From Gonatopus flavifemur (lineage: Eukaryota > Arthropoda > Insecta > Hymenoptera > Dryinidae), in assembly GCA_018340375.1 (NCBI GenBank), contig JAFFJZ010000017.1, forward strand, positions 796,001 through 860,000: DNA of 64,000 nt, given 5' to 3'. The notes under the pieces are model-generated. The model ran no database searches. It was not told the origin of the DNA and was given only the letters and a program-made list of their open reading frames with translations. Every line of letters starts with the position of its first letter. Position 1 is the first letter of the stretch. Positions 53,572 to 62,829 of this stretch are shown here, in pieces. A program made the position numbers and the translations under genes.

Positions 53572-56247
53572 GGGGACCTCTTTCCTACCTATCCAGTTAG
53601 AGAGTCCAGTCTAGGACGGCGGATCGAGGACTGGGAGGTGTTGGAAGATTTTACTGGGAGCGACGATCAGTACATCTCCTTCCGTATCCGCAATTGCAGC
53701 ACGATGGAGGTACAACAGTCGAAGGCCCCACAACGCTGAAACCTAGCGAAGGCGGATTGGGCGGAATTCAAGAGAGTCATCTCCCGAAGAAACCAGTTAC
53801 TCGATTGCACTCACGAGAACCAGCGCAAGTGGGCAGGTACTGTCTCAGAAGCTGCAATCCAGACAATCAAAAAGGCTTGCCGAGCTTCAATGCCCTCCGA
53901 GAAACCGCAGCACAACAAGTGCCCAGCATGTTGGTGGACTAGCGAAATTGCGGAGCTCCGTGCAACGTGCTTTCGATCGAAGAGGAGAGCACAGCGCGCG
54001 GAACAACAAGAGAACGCGGCACAACTATCAGCCGAATACAAATCTGCGAAAAAAACTCCTCCGAACGGCAATCAACAACAGCAAGGCGCAGTGCTGAGAC
54101 CGACTCAAACAAGAAGTCAATTCGGACCCATGGGACTTGGGATACAAGCTGGTCACCAAACAGCTGGGGATATTCAAGAGACAGACACCCATGGACGCAC
54201 AGACGGCGGATCACATCGTTGGGGACCTCTTTCTTACCCATCCAGCTGGAGAGAGAAAGACTTACGGCAGGCGTGGTGATGTTCCCCTCTCCACCCAGCA
54301 GGAGTGCAATTGGCCGCACGATCACTGCGCAACAAGAAGACTCTGGGACCAGATGGCCTGCCCAACGAGGTCATTAAGGCGGTGGTGCAAGAAAACCCGC
54401 ATTTGCTGCTGAATGCTCACAATGCGTGCCCGAAAGCTGGGGTCTTCCCAGTGCGATGGGAAGTCGCACGCCTGACTCTCATCAGCAAGGGGAAAGGAGA
54501 CCTAAGGATGCCGACAAGTCACAGACCACTGTGTATGCTGGACACGGCTGGCAAATTATATGAGAACCTTCTCCGACCCCACCTGCAGACAGCTATCCGG
54601 GAAGCGGGAGATCTGTCCCCGAGGCAGTATGGCTGCTGGGCAGGACGGTGGACGGTGGATGCCATTCAAGAGGTAGTGGAAGCGGTGAGAATTGCAGAAG
54701 ACCACAATCACTTCTCCCGCCGTGTGGTTCTGTTGGTGATGCTAGACGTGAGGAATGCCTTCAATTCACTAGGGTGGAAGGATGTTCTTCACGCCTTGGA
54801 GCATAACTTCCGAGTACCGGAACCCCTGCTGGCGGTCATTGACGATTACCTTAGCAATCGAGAGCTCCGCTACGAGACAACAGAGGGGGAACGGACCATG
54901 CCGGTGGGTGCGGCGCAAGGATCAATCCTGGGACCTGACCTATGGAATGCAGCCTATGACCGGTTACCAAGGGAGGAAATGCCCGATGAGACGGTGCTGG
55001 TCGTCTATGCGGATGACTTCGGCATACTGGTTGCAGCTCGGAACGTGAAGCGTGCTCAACAGAAACTCAACTGTGCAATGATTACCGTCGCCAAGTGGAT
55101 GGAGCAGCGAGGGTTGTCGCTTGACCTCTATAAGAGCGAGATAATCATCCTCACCAAGAAGAGGATCAACCCCGTCATCCCTATGCGGATAGGAAACGAA
55201 GTGGTGGAGACAAAGAAGGTAGTGAGCTATCTCGGTGTAGCGGAATGTAAACTGATGTTCAGGGAGCAGATCCGCAGAGCAGCAGACAAGGCCTCGAAGA
55301 AAATCATGGAACTCGGCCGACTCATGTGTAATATCGATGGCCCGCAATCCAGCAAGCGGAGAGTCCTCGTGTCGGTTGTCAACTCCATCCTCCCCTATGG
55401 TGCGGAGATTTTGGCAGAAGCGCTTCAGAAGGAGACCTACAACAAACGTCTGGCCAGAGTTCAGAGAGCAGGGGCGCTGAAGATAACATTTTCCTACCGC
55501 GCCGTCTCTGAACCAGCGGTCATGGTTATAGCTGGCACCATACCCGTCGCACTGCTGGCGAGAGAGCGGCAGGCAGTACATCAGCGGAAAATGGAAATTG
55601 GGAAGCAAGCAGCCAAAACGCAAGAACGGACTACCACGTACCGAACGTGGCAAACATCGTGGGAGGAAGAACCCAGAGGCAAATGGACCGCGAGGCTGAT
55701 CAGCCAAGTACAGCCGTGGATGGAGCGGAGCCACTTCTACATGAGCCAGTTCCTGAGCGGTCATGAATATTTCAGGGCGTATCTATACAGGATGGGGAAA
55801 ACTGCAACGCCGAGCTGCATGTACTGTCCCGGAATACAGGATGATGCGGAGCACACCTTCTTCAACTACCGTAGATGGGCAGGGTGGGAGACAGCTCTAC
55901 AGGCAAGCGCCGGTGATCTAGCTCCCGAATCAATCGTCGGATGCATGCTGAAGGACAAGCAAGAATGGAACCGGGTGGCACATTACATCGAAACAGTTCT
56001 CCGGGAGAAGAAGCGCGACCTTGACCACGTGGGCTAGGTCCACAGCTGATGAATAGCGGGAGAAGTTGGTCGTGAAAGACCCAATTAGTGAACCTAGCCT
56101 GAAGTAATGTGTTAAATGGTTCCAGGCCAGCGTCCAGGAGCGGAGAAGTGGGTTTTTAGTGGGTGCGAGCCCCACACGCCGGGGCACAACAACATCTGTG
56201 TTCTGACGGTGCGGAAGGCATTTCCCCCCTTTATAAAAAAAAATTTT
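53572..56247 (+). mobile_element. R1-clade LINE 2, 5'-truncated
   Basis: Same orientation and same 3' end as LINE 1 (GAAGTAATGTGTTAAATGG, TTTTTAGTGGGTGCGAGCCC, TTCTGACGGTGCGGAAGGC), ending at ATT repeats. It lacks ORF1 and most of the endonuclease. Its first 34 bases (GGGGACCTCTTTCCTACC...) are a near copy of 54219-54252, which suggests a rearrangement at the truncated end. Confidence 0.85.
53620..56037 (+). pseudogene. R1-type LINE ORF2, long open RT part
   Basis: The front is frameshifted: the end of the endonuclease (EDFTGSDDQYISF), a stop after about 53742, then linker sequence. From 54304 a 577-codon ORF is open to 56037 and contains the full RT: KKTLGPDGLPNEVIKAVVQE, LSPRQYGCWAGRWTVDAIQE, GAAQGSILGPDLWNAAYDRL, VVYADDFGILVAARN (about 55000), VVSYLGVAECK, then the C-terminal domain with CMYCPGIQDDAEHTFFN. 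The last cysteine of the C-x2-C-H-C zinc motif is replaced by Asn-Tyr in this copy. RT and C-terminus look functional otherwise, but without endonuclease the element is dead. Confidence 0.88.
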
Positions 56248-56271
56248 CATCATTATTATTATTATTATTAT
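56248..56271. repeat. (ATT)n microsatellite after R1-type LINE 2
   Basis: CATCATTATTATTATTATTA at the 3' end of LINE 2, passing into AT-rich unique DNA. Confidence 0.9.
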
Positions 56272-56363
56272 AGTCTTCAAAATTATTATCGAACACGTCG
56301 ACAATAATTAATTGCAAATTCTGAATACATTCCAAGAGAATTAATGTTCGTGAAATTCAAGGA

Positions 56364-56798
56364 ATGCAAGATAATAGTTTGTTACAAGAATCCGTGAGAC
56401 AATATTTCAGATTATCAAAAGACGGCTTATCATACTCACATGAACTTCATAAACAAAATTTCAAAAAAAATTCTTCATTTGCGCTATTCAATCGTCAAAA
56501 TGCTTCGTGCTTTGGACAAATTTTGTACTTCTTGAAAATCAGTTTGTGTAACTGTGAAGGAGACAAATATTTATGTGAGGGTAATCACTACGCAGTGATA
56601 AAACCAGTGATACTTGAGAACAATTTTGTAGCAGGATATCTGCCAAATGAAATACAATTGCCGCATATGTATAAATGTACAAAAACTAGTTCTACTATAA
56701 TTGTACGTGTTCAAAATTTAATTACACCTAGTTTTCATATCTTTAATGGCACGGACTGGTATGTTGCCCAACTAATAAATAAATGTGAGTGTGAATGA
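56364..56798 (+). pseudogene. Unrecognised ORF, probably the end of a mobile-element-type gene
   Basis: A 144-codon ORF: ESVRQYFRLSKDGLSYSHEL, FNRQNASCFGQILYFLKISL, CEGNHYAVIKPVILENNFVA, YKCTKTSSTIIVRVQNLITP, ending NGTDWYVAQLINKCECE. The order (basic start, FGQI.YF, hydrophobic YAVIK, a terminal W-Y-V strand) resembles the C-terminal domain of multicopy 'uncharacterized' insect proteins as I remember them, but I cannot name a function. The upstream sequence in frame has a TGA near 56320, so it lacks its N-terminal part. Codon use is AT-rich like its surroundings and unlike the LINE before it. Confidence 0.45.
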
Positions 56799-57127
56799 AA
56801 TTGTTACACCTGAAATATATTATTGAATTAAAATAGCAAGTTCCAAACATCGAGGAATTTTGAATGGATATCGAAATTTAAATATGAAAATTGATTGCAT
56901 ATTATATATGGATGTAAGCTTATTATTCTAAATAAATTTCAAACATCTTATTTTCTCATGAAATTCATTCGATTTCATTTTCATTATACTTTCTCAAGTC
57001 TCATGTTATAGAATTTATCGACATTTCATTATTCTCAGGAATTATCAAAGTTCCAAATGCGATTAAATTTACGTTATGTTCATTTAGTGTAATTTTTTAA
57101 TAATACAATTATATTGATCAATCAATG
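56799..57127. other. Gene-free AT-rich stretch
   Basis: Nothing recognised between the unknown ORF and the truncated LINE. The AATAAA-like sites at about 56930 could serve the ORF upstream. Confidence 0.4.
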
Positions 57128-57139
57128 CTCAACTTTATC

Positions 57140-57778
57140 CTTCCAGAGCGTTATCCTAAAGTCTGCCTTTTCCGGTTGAAAGATTTAGCAGTTTCGGAGT
57201 CTTGTAATGAAAAATTTAACTGGGTAACCCAGGCAAAACAGCTATTTCAAACTGGAGCTGGAGTAAACTTAGAGGAACTATTCCATGCGGCTTCATTAGC
57301 TCAAGTTAAATCTGATCTTTTGATTAGATACGCTGACACATTGATACAAAAAGACCGTCAGCGAGTCTCCTGCTCCTTGTCCGTCCTTATATATCCTAGC
57401 TTGCAGCTTTCGTCTAATCTACCTGAACATCTCACTGCTCGGATACCCATGTATCTGCGTAGATTTTTGGTGCAATCACGTTTGTATTCAAAAAATTCGA
57501 CACGTCTCCTAATTAACTCAGACCTATATTGGTTCCCCGAATGTAAACAGTGCACCCGATGCATGGATCTCCCGTCTTGTGATTTCATCCATTTATTAAT
57601 TTCATGTTGTACGTTTGACAGGGAGAGACAGAATTTATGGGGAAGCGTGGATGGCTCAGTGGAGGCGGCAGGGAATTGGGACAAACTATTGAATAGTTCT
57701 TCTGTGTCACAAATTAGTAAATTGTATACTTTTGTAAAATTAATTATTTCCGCAAGGGCTCAAACTTATAAGTCGTAG
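57140..57778 (+). pseudogene. LINE ORF2, C-terminal domain only
   Basis: About 212 codons, open to TAG 57776-57778. Reads LPER..., then IPMYLRRFLVQSRLYSKNST, LLINSDLYWFPECKQCTRC, CDFIHLLISC, typical of the post-RT domain of Jockey/I-superfamily LINEs with a C-x2-C...H...C motif. No RT remains. The open frame suggests a fairly recent insertion. The first five codons of the ORF come from the target site, so the true LINE part starts at 57140. Confidence 0.82.
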
Positions 57779-58001
57779 TATCTAAATGAATATACAAGTA
57801 AATAACCCAAATAAGTATATCATGAGATTGTTTTTTTTCAAACTGTGTTAAATAGAATCAAGTTATAGTCAATATTAAGGAAGCATAGGATATATATGAA
57901 TATGTACTCAAAATGCATAAGTCGAACTCAATTGTATGAGGTTGTATGGGCTATTAGCCTAAGCAATAAAAGAATTATTATTATTATTATTATTATTATT
58001 A
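57140..58001 (+). mobile_element. 5'-truncated LINE with 12-bp target duplication and (ATT)n tail
   Basis: CTCAACTTTATC occurs at 57128-57139 and 58002-58013, bracketing an 862-bp insertion that begins inside ORF2 and ends AATAAAAGAATTATTATT with further ATT units to 58000. This is a clear target-primed insertion. Confidence 0.93.
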
Positions 58002-58074
58002 CTCAACTTTATCATCCATAAATGATGCATACATTTGAATTTTTTTATACATTTGCAAACCAGGTTAGAATCAA

Positions 58075-58285
58075 GATGAAAAGAACATTATCAGGTTGAA
58101 ACAGTTGTGAGCAGGATTTATAATTTTTCCTTCAAATTCCAACAGATTGAGATCAGGTTGTGACCTGAATTTGAATCACTATGTATAGAACAATATCAGA
58201 TTCAAAAGGAATGAAATCAGGTTGAACTGAATCGAATCAGGTCGAATACAATATGAGATCAGGTTAAACAGACCAAGATCAGCTC
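58075..58285. repeat. Degenerate ATCAGGTTGAA repeat array
   Basis: ATCAGGTTGAA or close variants occur about seven times (for example 58098, 58151, 58229, 58258), spaced irregularly at 20-60 bases. Similar in style to the TTGTAG array at 1231-1628 but with a different motif. Confidence 0.5.
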
Positions 58286-58299
58286 TTAATTTGTCGACT

Positions 58300-58454
58300 C
58301 GGGATAGTATTGGAATGCCGGTCACAATCAAATGAAATAATTTTTCTACCCGCTTTTGTATAGTTTTCTTTATAGGCAAATGCTGCTTAATATTTTTATG
58401 GTTTGCCACGGTATCTTCTTCGCGTAACTGCCAAGCAGTTTGGAGTGATGCCAT
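58300..58454 (-). CDS. Possible exon or small ORF, low confidence
   Basis: On the minus strand from ATG 58454: MASLQTAWQLREEDTVANHK, then NIKQHLPIKKTIQKRVEKLF, then HLIVTGIPILSRVDKLRADL. The composition looks protein-like, and AATTCAG upstream could be a splice acceptor, but phase with the exon at 60842 is not proven. Not recognised. Confidence 0.25.
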
Positions 58455-58493
58455 ATAATTTTTCAGGATTAACCTGAATTATCTCAGAAAGAA

Positions 58494-59759
58494 CCCACAC
58501 AGCACTGGATGTCCCAGCAATATTGTCAGAATATTACATTTGGAATGGGTAATATTCTGGAAAACATCTCAAGAAGATTGTCAGAATGTTTGCAGGATGT
58601 CTCATGTCACTTTGTAACGTTCTGGAGATATTCCGAAATATTGCTGTGATCATTTCAGCGATATTCTGTACGGAAAAAAATGTAACAATCACATACCCAG
58701 ATAGAAAACCATGCCCTAAATATTTTGTAACATAATGTGCCGTAAACATACTATCATAAACTTCGCTCAGATTGCAATGATGCATAAAATGTAAACATTA
58801 TGTCTTCATTATGGTACCATCACCTCGTTTTGCTACCAATAACAATGCTTTATGCGGAAACACCTTGGTACCATGATGCAAACATTTCTTGGCGTGCATG
58901 TCACCATTATGATGGCATTATTGAGATATTCTTCTATCTGAGATATATAATAAAAAGCTTACAAAATGTTACTTTGGGTTGAAAAAAAATTCCTTCTGAG
59001 TTTACTTCTACAAATGTTGAATGAGCTTGGTCAGAATCACTTTGAGTGTAAGAGAAACTGCTTCGAAGTCAATTATTATTAGAAAGTTCCGCCAGTGGGG
59101 ATTGAACACGGGTTCTGCGTGTGAGAGTCAAGGCTTCTATCACATTAGCGAATCTCCGAAATGACGACACCACTCTCAAAGTGCCATCCACTGTAATCAT
59201 CGTGATGGGAGTTTGAAGAATTCGGTTCGGTGAAATATACAACAATCGATTCAGAATCTTCTGACACAAAAAATGACTAGGTCGTGGGAGAGAGGTTTTT
59301 TTCGACCTCGACTTTGAAATTTTACAGAGTGCTGAGTTAAGATAGATGGAAAAACTTCGAAAATTCGTGGCCGTGGGATATAGACTGATCGATTTAGAGT
59401 CTTTTGAAATGAAAAGTGAATAGGTCATAGGAGAGGCGTTTCTTTTGATCTTGAATTGTAAATTTTCCCATTCCTGGATCAGGTGTATAAAAATTCATTT
59501 TGTTTCATAAAATATTGCTACTGTCATATTCTTGGAATATTTCATTTGCGACAAATTTAGCATATTCTTCATCTAGATTTCCAGAACATTACAGATCATT
59601 ATATGTGCAATGTTCCAATCGGAAGATTCTCAGAACATTTTTAACAAAATATTATATCTGCAATATCTACAGGATCTTGTATGAACATTTCATACAGGAT
59701 GTTGAGCGAGACATTGTAATATTCTAGAGATATTACTGAGACATTGGGTGCTGTGTGGG
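58494..59759. mobile_element. TIR element with CCCACACAGCAC ends
   Basis: Left end CCCACACAGCACTGGATGTC and right-end complement CCCACACAGCACCCAATGTC, both followed by CAATATT/TAATATC and several ATATTCTG motifs. Total 1266 bp; no coding sequence. The target duplication is not clear. Confidence 0.75.
59082..59160 (-). ncRNA. tRNA-like (SINE-head-like) sequence
   Basis: The minus strand reads CGCTAATGTGATAGAAGCC (A-box-like), CTTGACTCTCACACGCAGAA, then CCCGTGTTCAATCCCCAC (B-box-like GTTCAATCC). The spacing is that of a tRNA gene. The T-stem does not pair well, so it is more likely a tRNA-derived repeat than a working tRNA. Confidence 0.35.
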
Positions 59760-60255
59760 AAATCGCAGCAAACTAGGTAGAAAAATTTGTTGTTCGGTTC
59801 CGCTTATAATTTTCAGCAAGGCTATGTTTGGTCACTTTTTCGATTTTGAAAGATTTCGGACACTCTATGGATGGCACTGTTGCCAATTAGAGTCTCTTCA
59901 TTGGTTACTACATTCAATGGGGCCAATTCATTGATAGATTCCCTTAGAAACCCCCCGAACTCTGATGGATGATTGAACCTTCACTTCCTATACTTTATGG
60001 ACATGATGAATTTGATTCGAAGCAAAATACCATTCAATTTTTCACGGTTGCTTTGATTTAAAACGCCATATTAGATCTATGAATGGAATATCTTAAATTC
60101 TGATAACAGATGCGGTGATAGCATAAAAAAGATATAAGAAATACATGATTTGACACAAATCTTCTCAGCAAAAGGAAATCAAATTACAGCCTGAAAATGA
60201 ACAAAATAATTTTCACGTTTGAGCGTTAATGGGTTAAGAATTCACGATTGATATC
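59760..60255. other. Gene-free AT-rich stretch
   Basis: No convincing ORF, repeat or RNA gene. Confidence 0.4.
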
Positions 60256-60257
60256 TA

Positions 60258-60726
60258 TTAGGTGATCCAAAATATCGCGACACGGTTGGAACGAATTTCT
60301 TATGAAATTTGAAATGAATTTCTCTCCAAGCAAAAATTGATTCGGAGCTTAGTTTTGCAATCATGAGTATTTTAGAAATTTTTCGTAAACTACAAATATC
60401 TCAAAACAGGGCCACTTTGAAGCTTTGATAACCCCAAGTTAAAGCGATTTGAATTTTCCATTATTCTTCCAGAATCTTCCACCTTCAAATTGCTATAACT
60501 TGTGAACTAAGAACGCTAGATGATGAGCTCTTGAGCAGTTGAATCAGGCTTCTTCCAATTCAGCCAATGATGTGTTCACCAAATCTCTGAAGTGGCCCTT
60601 CTTGAGATTTTTGCATTATTCGGAGTCTTTAAAAATTTACGTAACTTTCCGCACAGATACATCGATTCCAAATTTCGCTAGTATATTCGTGTTTTCAATA
60701 GTGTCACAATGTTTGGGATCACCTGG
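60258..60726. mobile_element. MITE with AGGTGATCC ends
   Basis: Left TTAGGTGATCCAAAATATCG and right-end complement CCAGGTGATCCCAAACATTG, each preceded by TA. About 470 bp. The ends are of the same general type as element I (CAGGGTGATTC). An ORF at 60539-60742 runs through it and is not a gene. Confidence 0.7.
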
Positions 60727-60841
60727 TATAAATTTTAATTGAAAATGTTTACCAGAATTTGATCTCAATATTATTATCCATCAAAAAGCTTTAAAATGAT
60801 GAACAAATATTTAACGAATAAATTATACTCATTGAATTTAC

Positions 60842-60959
60842 CTGATTTTGCATTATTTGGCTAAATTCATCGATACAATCCGTGAGACTAAGCCAGTGTA
60901 ATTTCGGAATCAATATGGTCACTAGGCGACTGAGACCTCGCAAAATCCTCAAATCCCGC
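60842..60959 (-). CDS. Candidate host-gene exon (downstream of 61818-61926)
   Basis: 118 bp on the minus strand, bounded by a T-rich acceptor (TATATTTTCTAG|G) and a donor (AAATCAG|GTAAAT). One leftover base plus 39 codons: RDLRILRGLSRLVTILIPKL, HWLSLTDCIDEFSQIMQNQ. The leftover G completes the AA of the upstream exon to a lysine codon. Family not recognised; leucine-rich helical content suggests an intracellular helical-repeat or scaffold protein, but that is only an impression. Confidence 0.5.
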
Positions 60960-60988
60960 CTAGAAAATATAGTATAGTAAGAGCTCAC

Positions 60989-61221
60989 ACACGGAGAAAA
61001 TTTTGTAGTAAAAATTAATATATTTATATCGTAGCCGTGGGATATAGTTTATTATGGCGGAAAGAACCATGAGTATACCACAGATTACCACAACTCTTCT
61101 TGAATTCAATATGCGGAGTGATAAGAAAATACAAAATGATAGTTCCTATCGTCATAATCGAGTATATCCCACGGGTACGATACTATGTTTAATAATCTTT
61201 AATATAAACTTTTCTCTGTGT
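60989..61221. mobile_element. MITE with ACACGGAGAAAA ends
   Basis: Left ACACGGAGAAAATTTTGTAG; right-end complement ACACAGAGAAAAGTTTATAT; inner arms share GTGGGATATA and TATCCCACGG in opposite orientation. 233 bp, lying in the intron between the two candidate exons. Confidence 0.75.
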
Positions 61222-61311
61222 AGAGAGTTCAATTGGGTGCGAATGATTCATTATATATTCTCAAGGAATTTTTCCACCTTCCATGCTGTGTGGGATAGTA
61301 ATTCATAGTAC

Positions 61312-61514
61312 ATACACTGAGAGAAAAATTAGGAAATTGACATAAAACTAGACCAGTTTTTGCACAACTTCAAAAAATTAGTGAAACTTACACAAAATAA
61401 AGTAGGTTTAACGACACAGGAAATCAAATATACCAAGATGTCTTTAATTTTCACTACGATTTGTGTAAAATTCATTAGAAATTTATATTGTCCTTAAGAT
61501 TTTAATCTGTGTAT
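61312..61514. mobile_element. Probable MITE with ACACTGAGAGAAAAATT end
   Basis: Left ACACTGAGAGAAAAATTAGG; right end ...TTTTAATCTGTGTAT. TIRs are shorter and more diverged than in the neighbouring copies, so this is less certain. Confidence 0.45.
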
Positions 61515-61817
61515 GTAAAATCCTCAACCTTATGTAAAGAGTATGACAACCTAAGTATACATCAGTGTCACAAGTGCAATCATTCTGCAGGAACTTGGTC
61601 GCACCTTGGCAACCGAAATTCATCAATATGGAATTCCATACTTCGATTCTGTCCCTTTACCTTCGAATCCTTTGTTGATAGGAATACTAATGTCGGTATG
61701 GAACATCTCTTCCTAATCAATAATCAAGTTATCGAGCCTAATGTTCCCTTAAAAAAGCCATCGAAGTTGAAATTGAGCCTAATCAAATATGAATTCATTT
61801 GAAGATCATCAACGTAC

Positions 61818-61926
61818 TTAATTCGCCTCTCTATCCCAGGATGCAGTATCTTAACAACCACGGGTTGTAACTTCATGTCATTCAAGTCTTTATTCTGTAA
61901 TCTCTCTGAAATACCGAATAATTCAT
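61818..61926 (-). CDS. Candidate host-gene exon
   Basis: 109 bp on the minus strand between TTTCTATTTTCAG|ATGAATT and ATTAA|GTACGTTG, both good splice sites. Reads (x)ELFGISERLQNKDLNDMKLQ and PVVVKILHPGIERRI, starting with two leftover bases and ending with two, which pair correctly with the one leftover base of the exon at 60842-60959 (lysine). Codon use and the absence of stops support coding. I do not recognise the family. Upstream exons should lie at higher coordinates, possibly outside the window. Confidence 0.5.
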
Positions 61927-62299
61927 CTGAAAATAGAAATTTTCAAATTAATAATAAGCAGTGAAATGAATATAATGGAATATTTCTTTTCAAACAGAGG
62001 CGGATTTACGTGCAGGCAAAGAAGGAACTTTTCTAGAGCGTAAAAATTTGTGGGGCCCTTGGTGGGACAAATCGAGAATTGTTTGCTCACAATCGTAGAA
62101 CTCTTGATAGAAGTATGATAGGGATATGATTGTTTTTTTGACATGAAGAGCAGACATTCCGGATTTGGGGAAAATTATTCGGAGGGTCCAATAAATCCGT
62201 TTAGACCTTGAGAAAGATTATAAAATTTGAGGTTTTTGAGGAAAAATACGAATTTTACACAATTTAAGAGGGTGGAAATTGTTAGTCCATGTGCTATGC

Positions 62300-62560
62300 A
62301 TCATTTCTCATGTATTTCGATATGCTGAATCCGATCCTGGAAACGTGATATGTTTATTTCTCCATTTTCCTTCCGGAAAACGTGGTTAAAGTGGCAAGAA
62401 TACGATGAAATATCCATTTTACTATTATTTATGGGATTTATAGGGGAGGCAATGTTTTGTTCGATATGTTATACACAGTTCTTGATAGACTTCGATACGC
62501 TGAATTCAAATCTAGAAACAGAATGTGTTCAGATTTCCGCAGAAAATGTGATTGACATAT
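62300..62560. repeat. Diverged repeats with ATGCTGAATCCGATCCTGGAA motif
   Basis: Related blocks with GCTGAATYC, two to four bases later ATCYKGAAA, and TTCCGSARAA occur near 62315-62385 and 62490-62550, and again inverted near 63395-63470. They look like remnants of one dispersed repeat. Confidence 0.45.
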
Positions 62561-62613
62561 GCAAAATTATAAAATAAGCGTTTTAATATCATAACTGTGA
62601 ATACGAGCACTTT

Positions 62614-62824
62614 ACACAGTGAAAAATTTTGTGTATTTTTAACACACGTGTATATCCCAGGAGGTCCACTCACAATTTATGTTAAATAATCATACAAAAA
62701 ATGTATCAAATCAACACAAAAATGTTAAATTTACACTGAAAATCTGTTAATTTCAGAATTTGATATGTTGTTTCCAATACAAACTCCAAGTGGACCTTCT
62801 GTGACACAAAATTTTCCGCTGTGT
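62614..62824. mobile_element. MITE with ACACAGTGAAAAATTTTGTG ends
   Basis: Left ACACAGTGAAAAATTTTGTG; right-end complement ACACAGCGGAAAATTTTGTG; arms also share AGGTCCACTC/AGGTCCACTT in opposite orientation. 211 bp. Confidence 0.8.
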
Positions 62825-62829
62825 AGAGG

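Noticed and set aside
61509..61802. A 97-codon plus-strand ORF
   Set aside because: No recognisable content, overlaps a probable intron of the minus-strand exons; likely chance.
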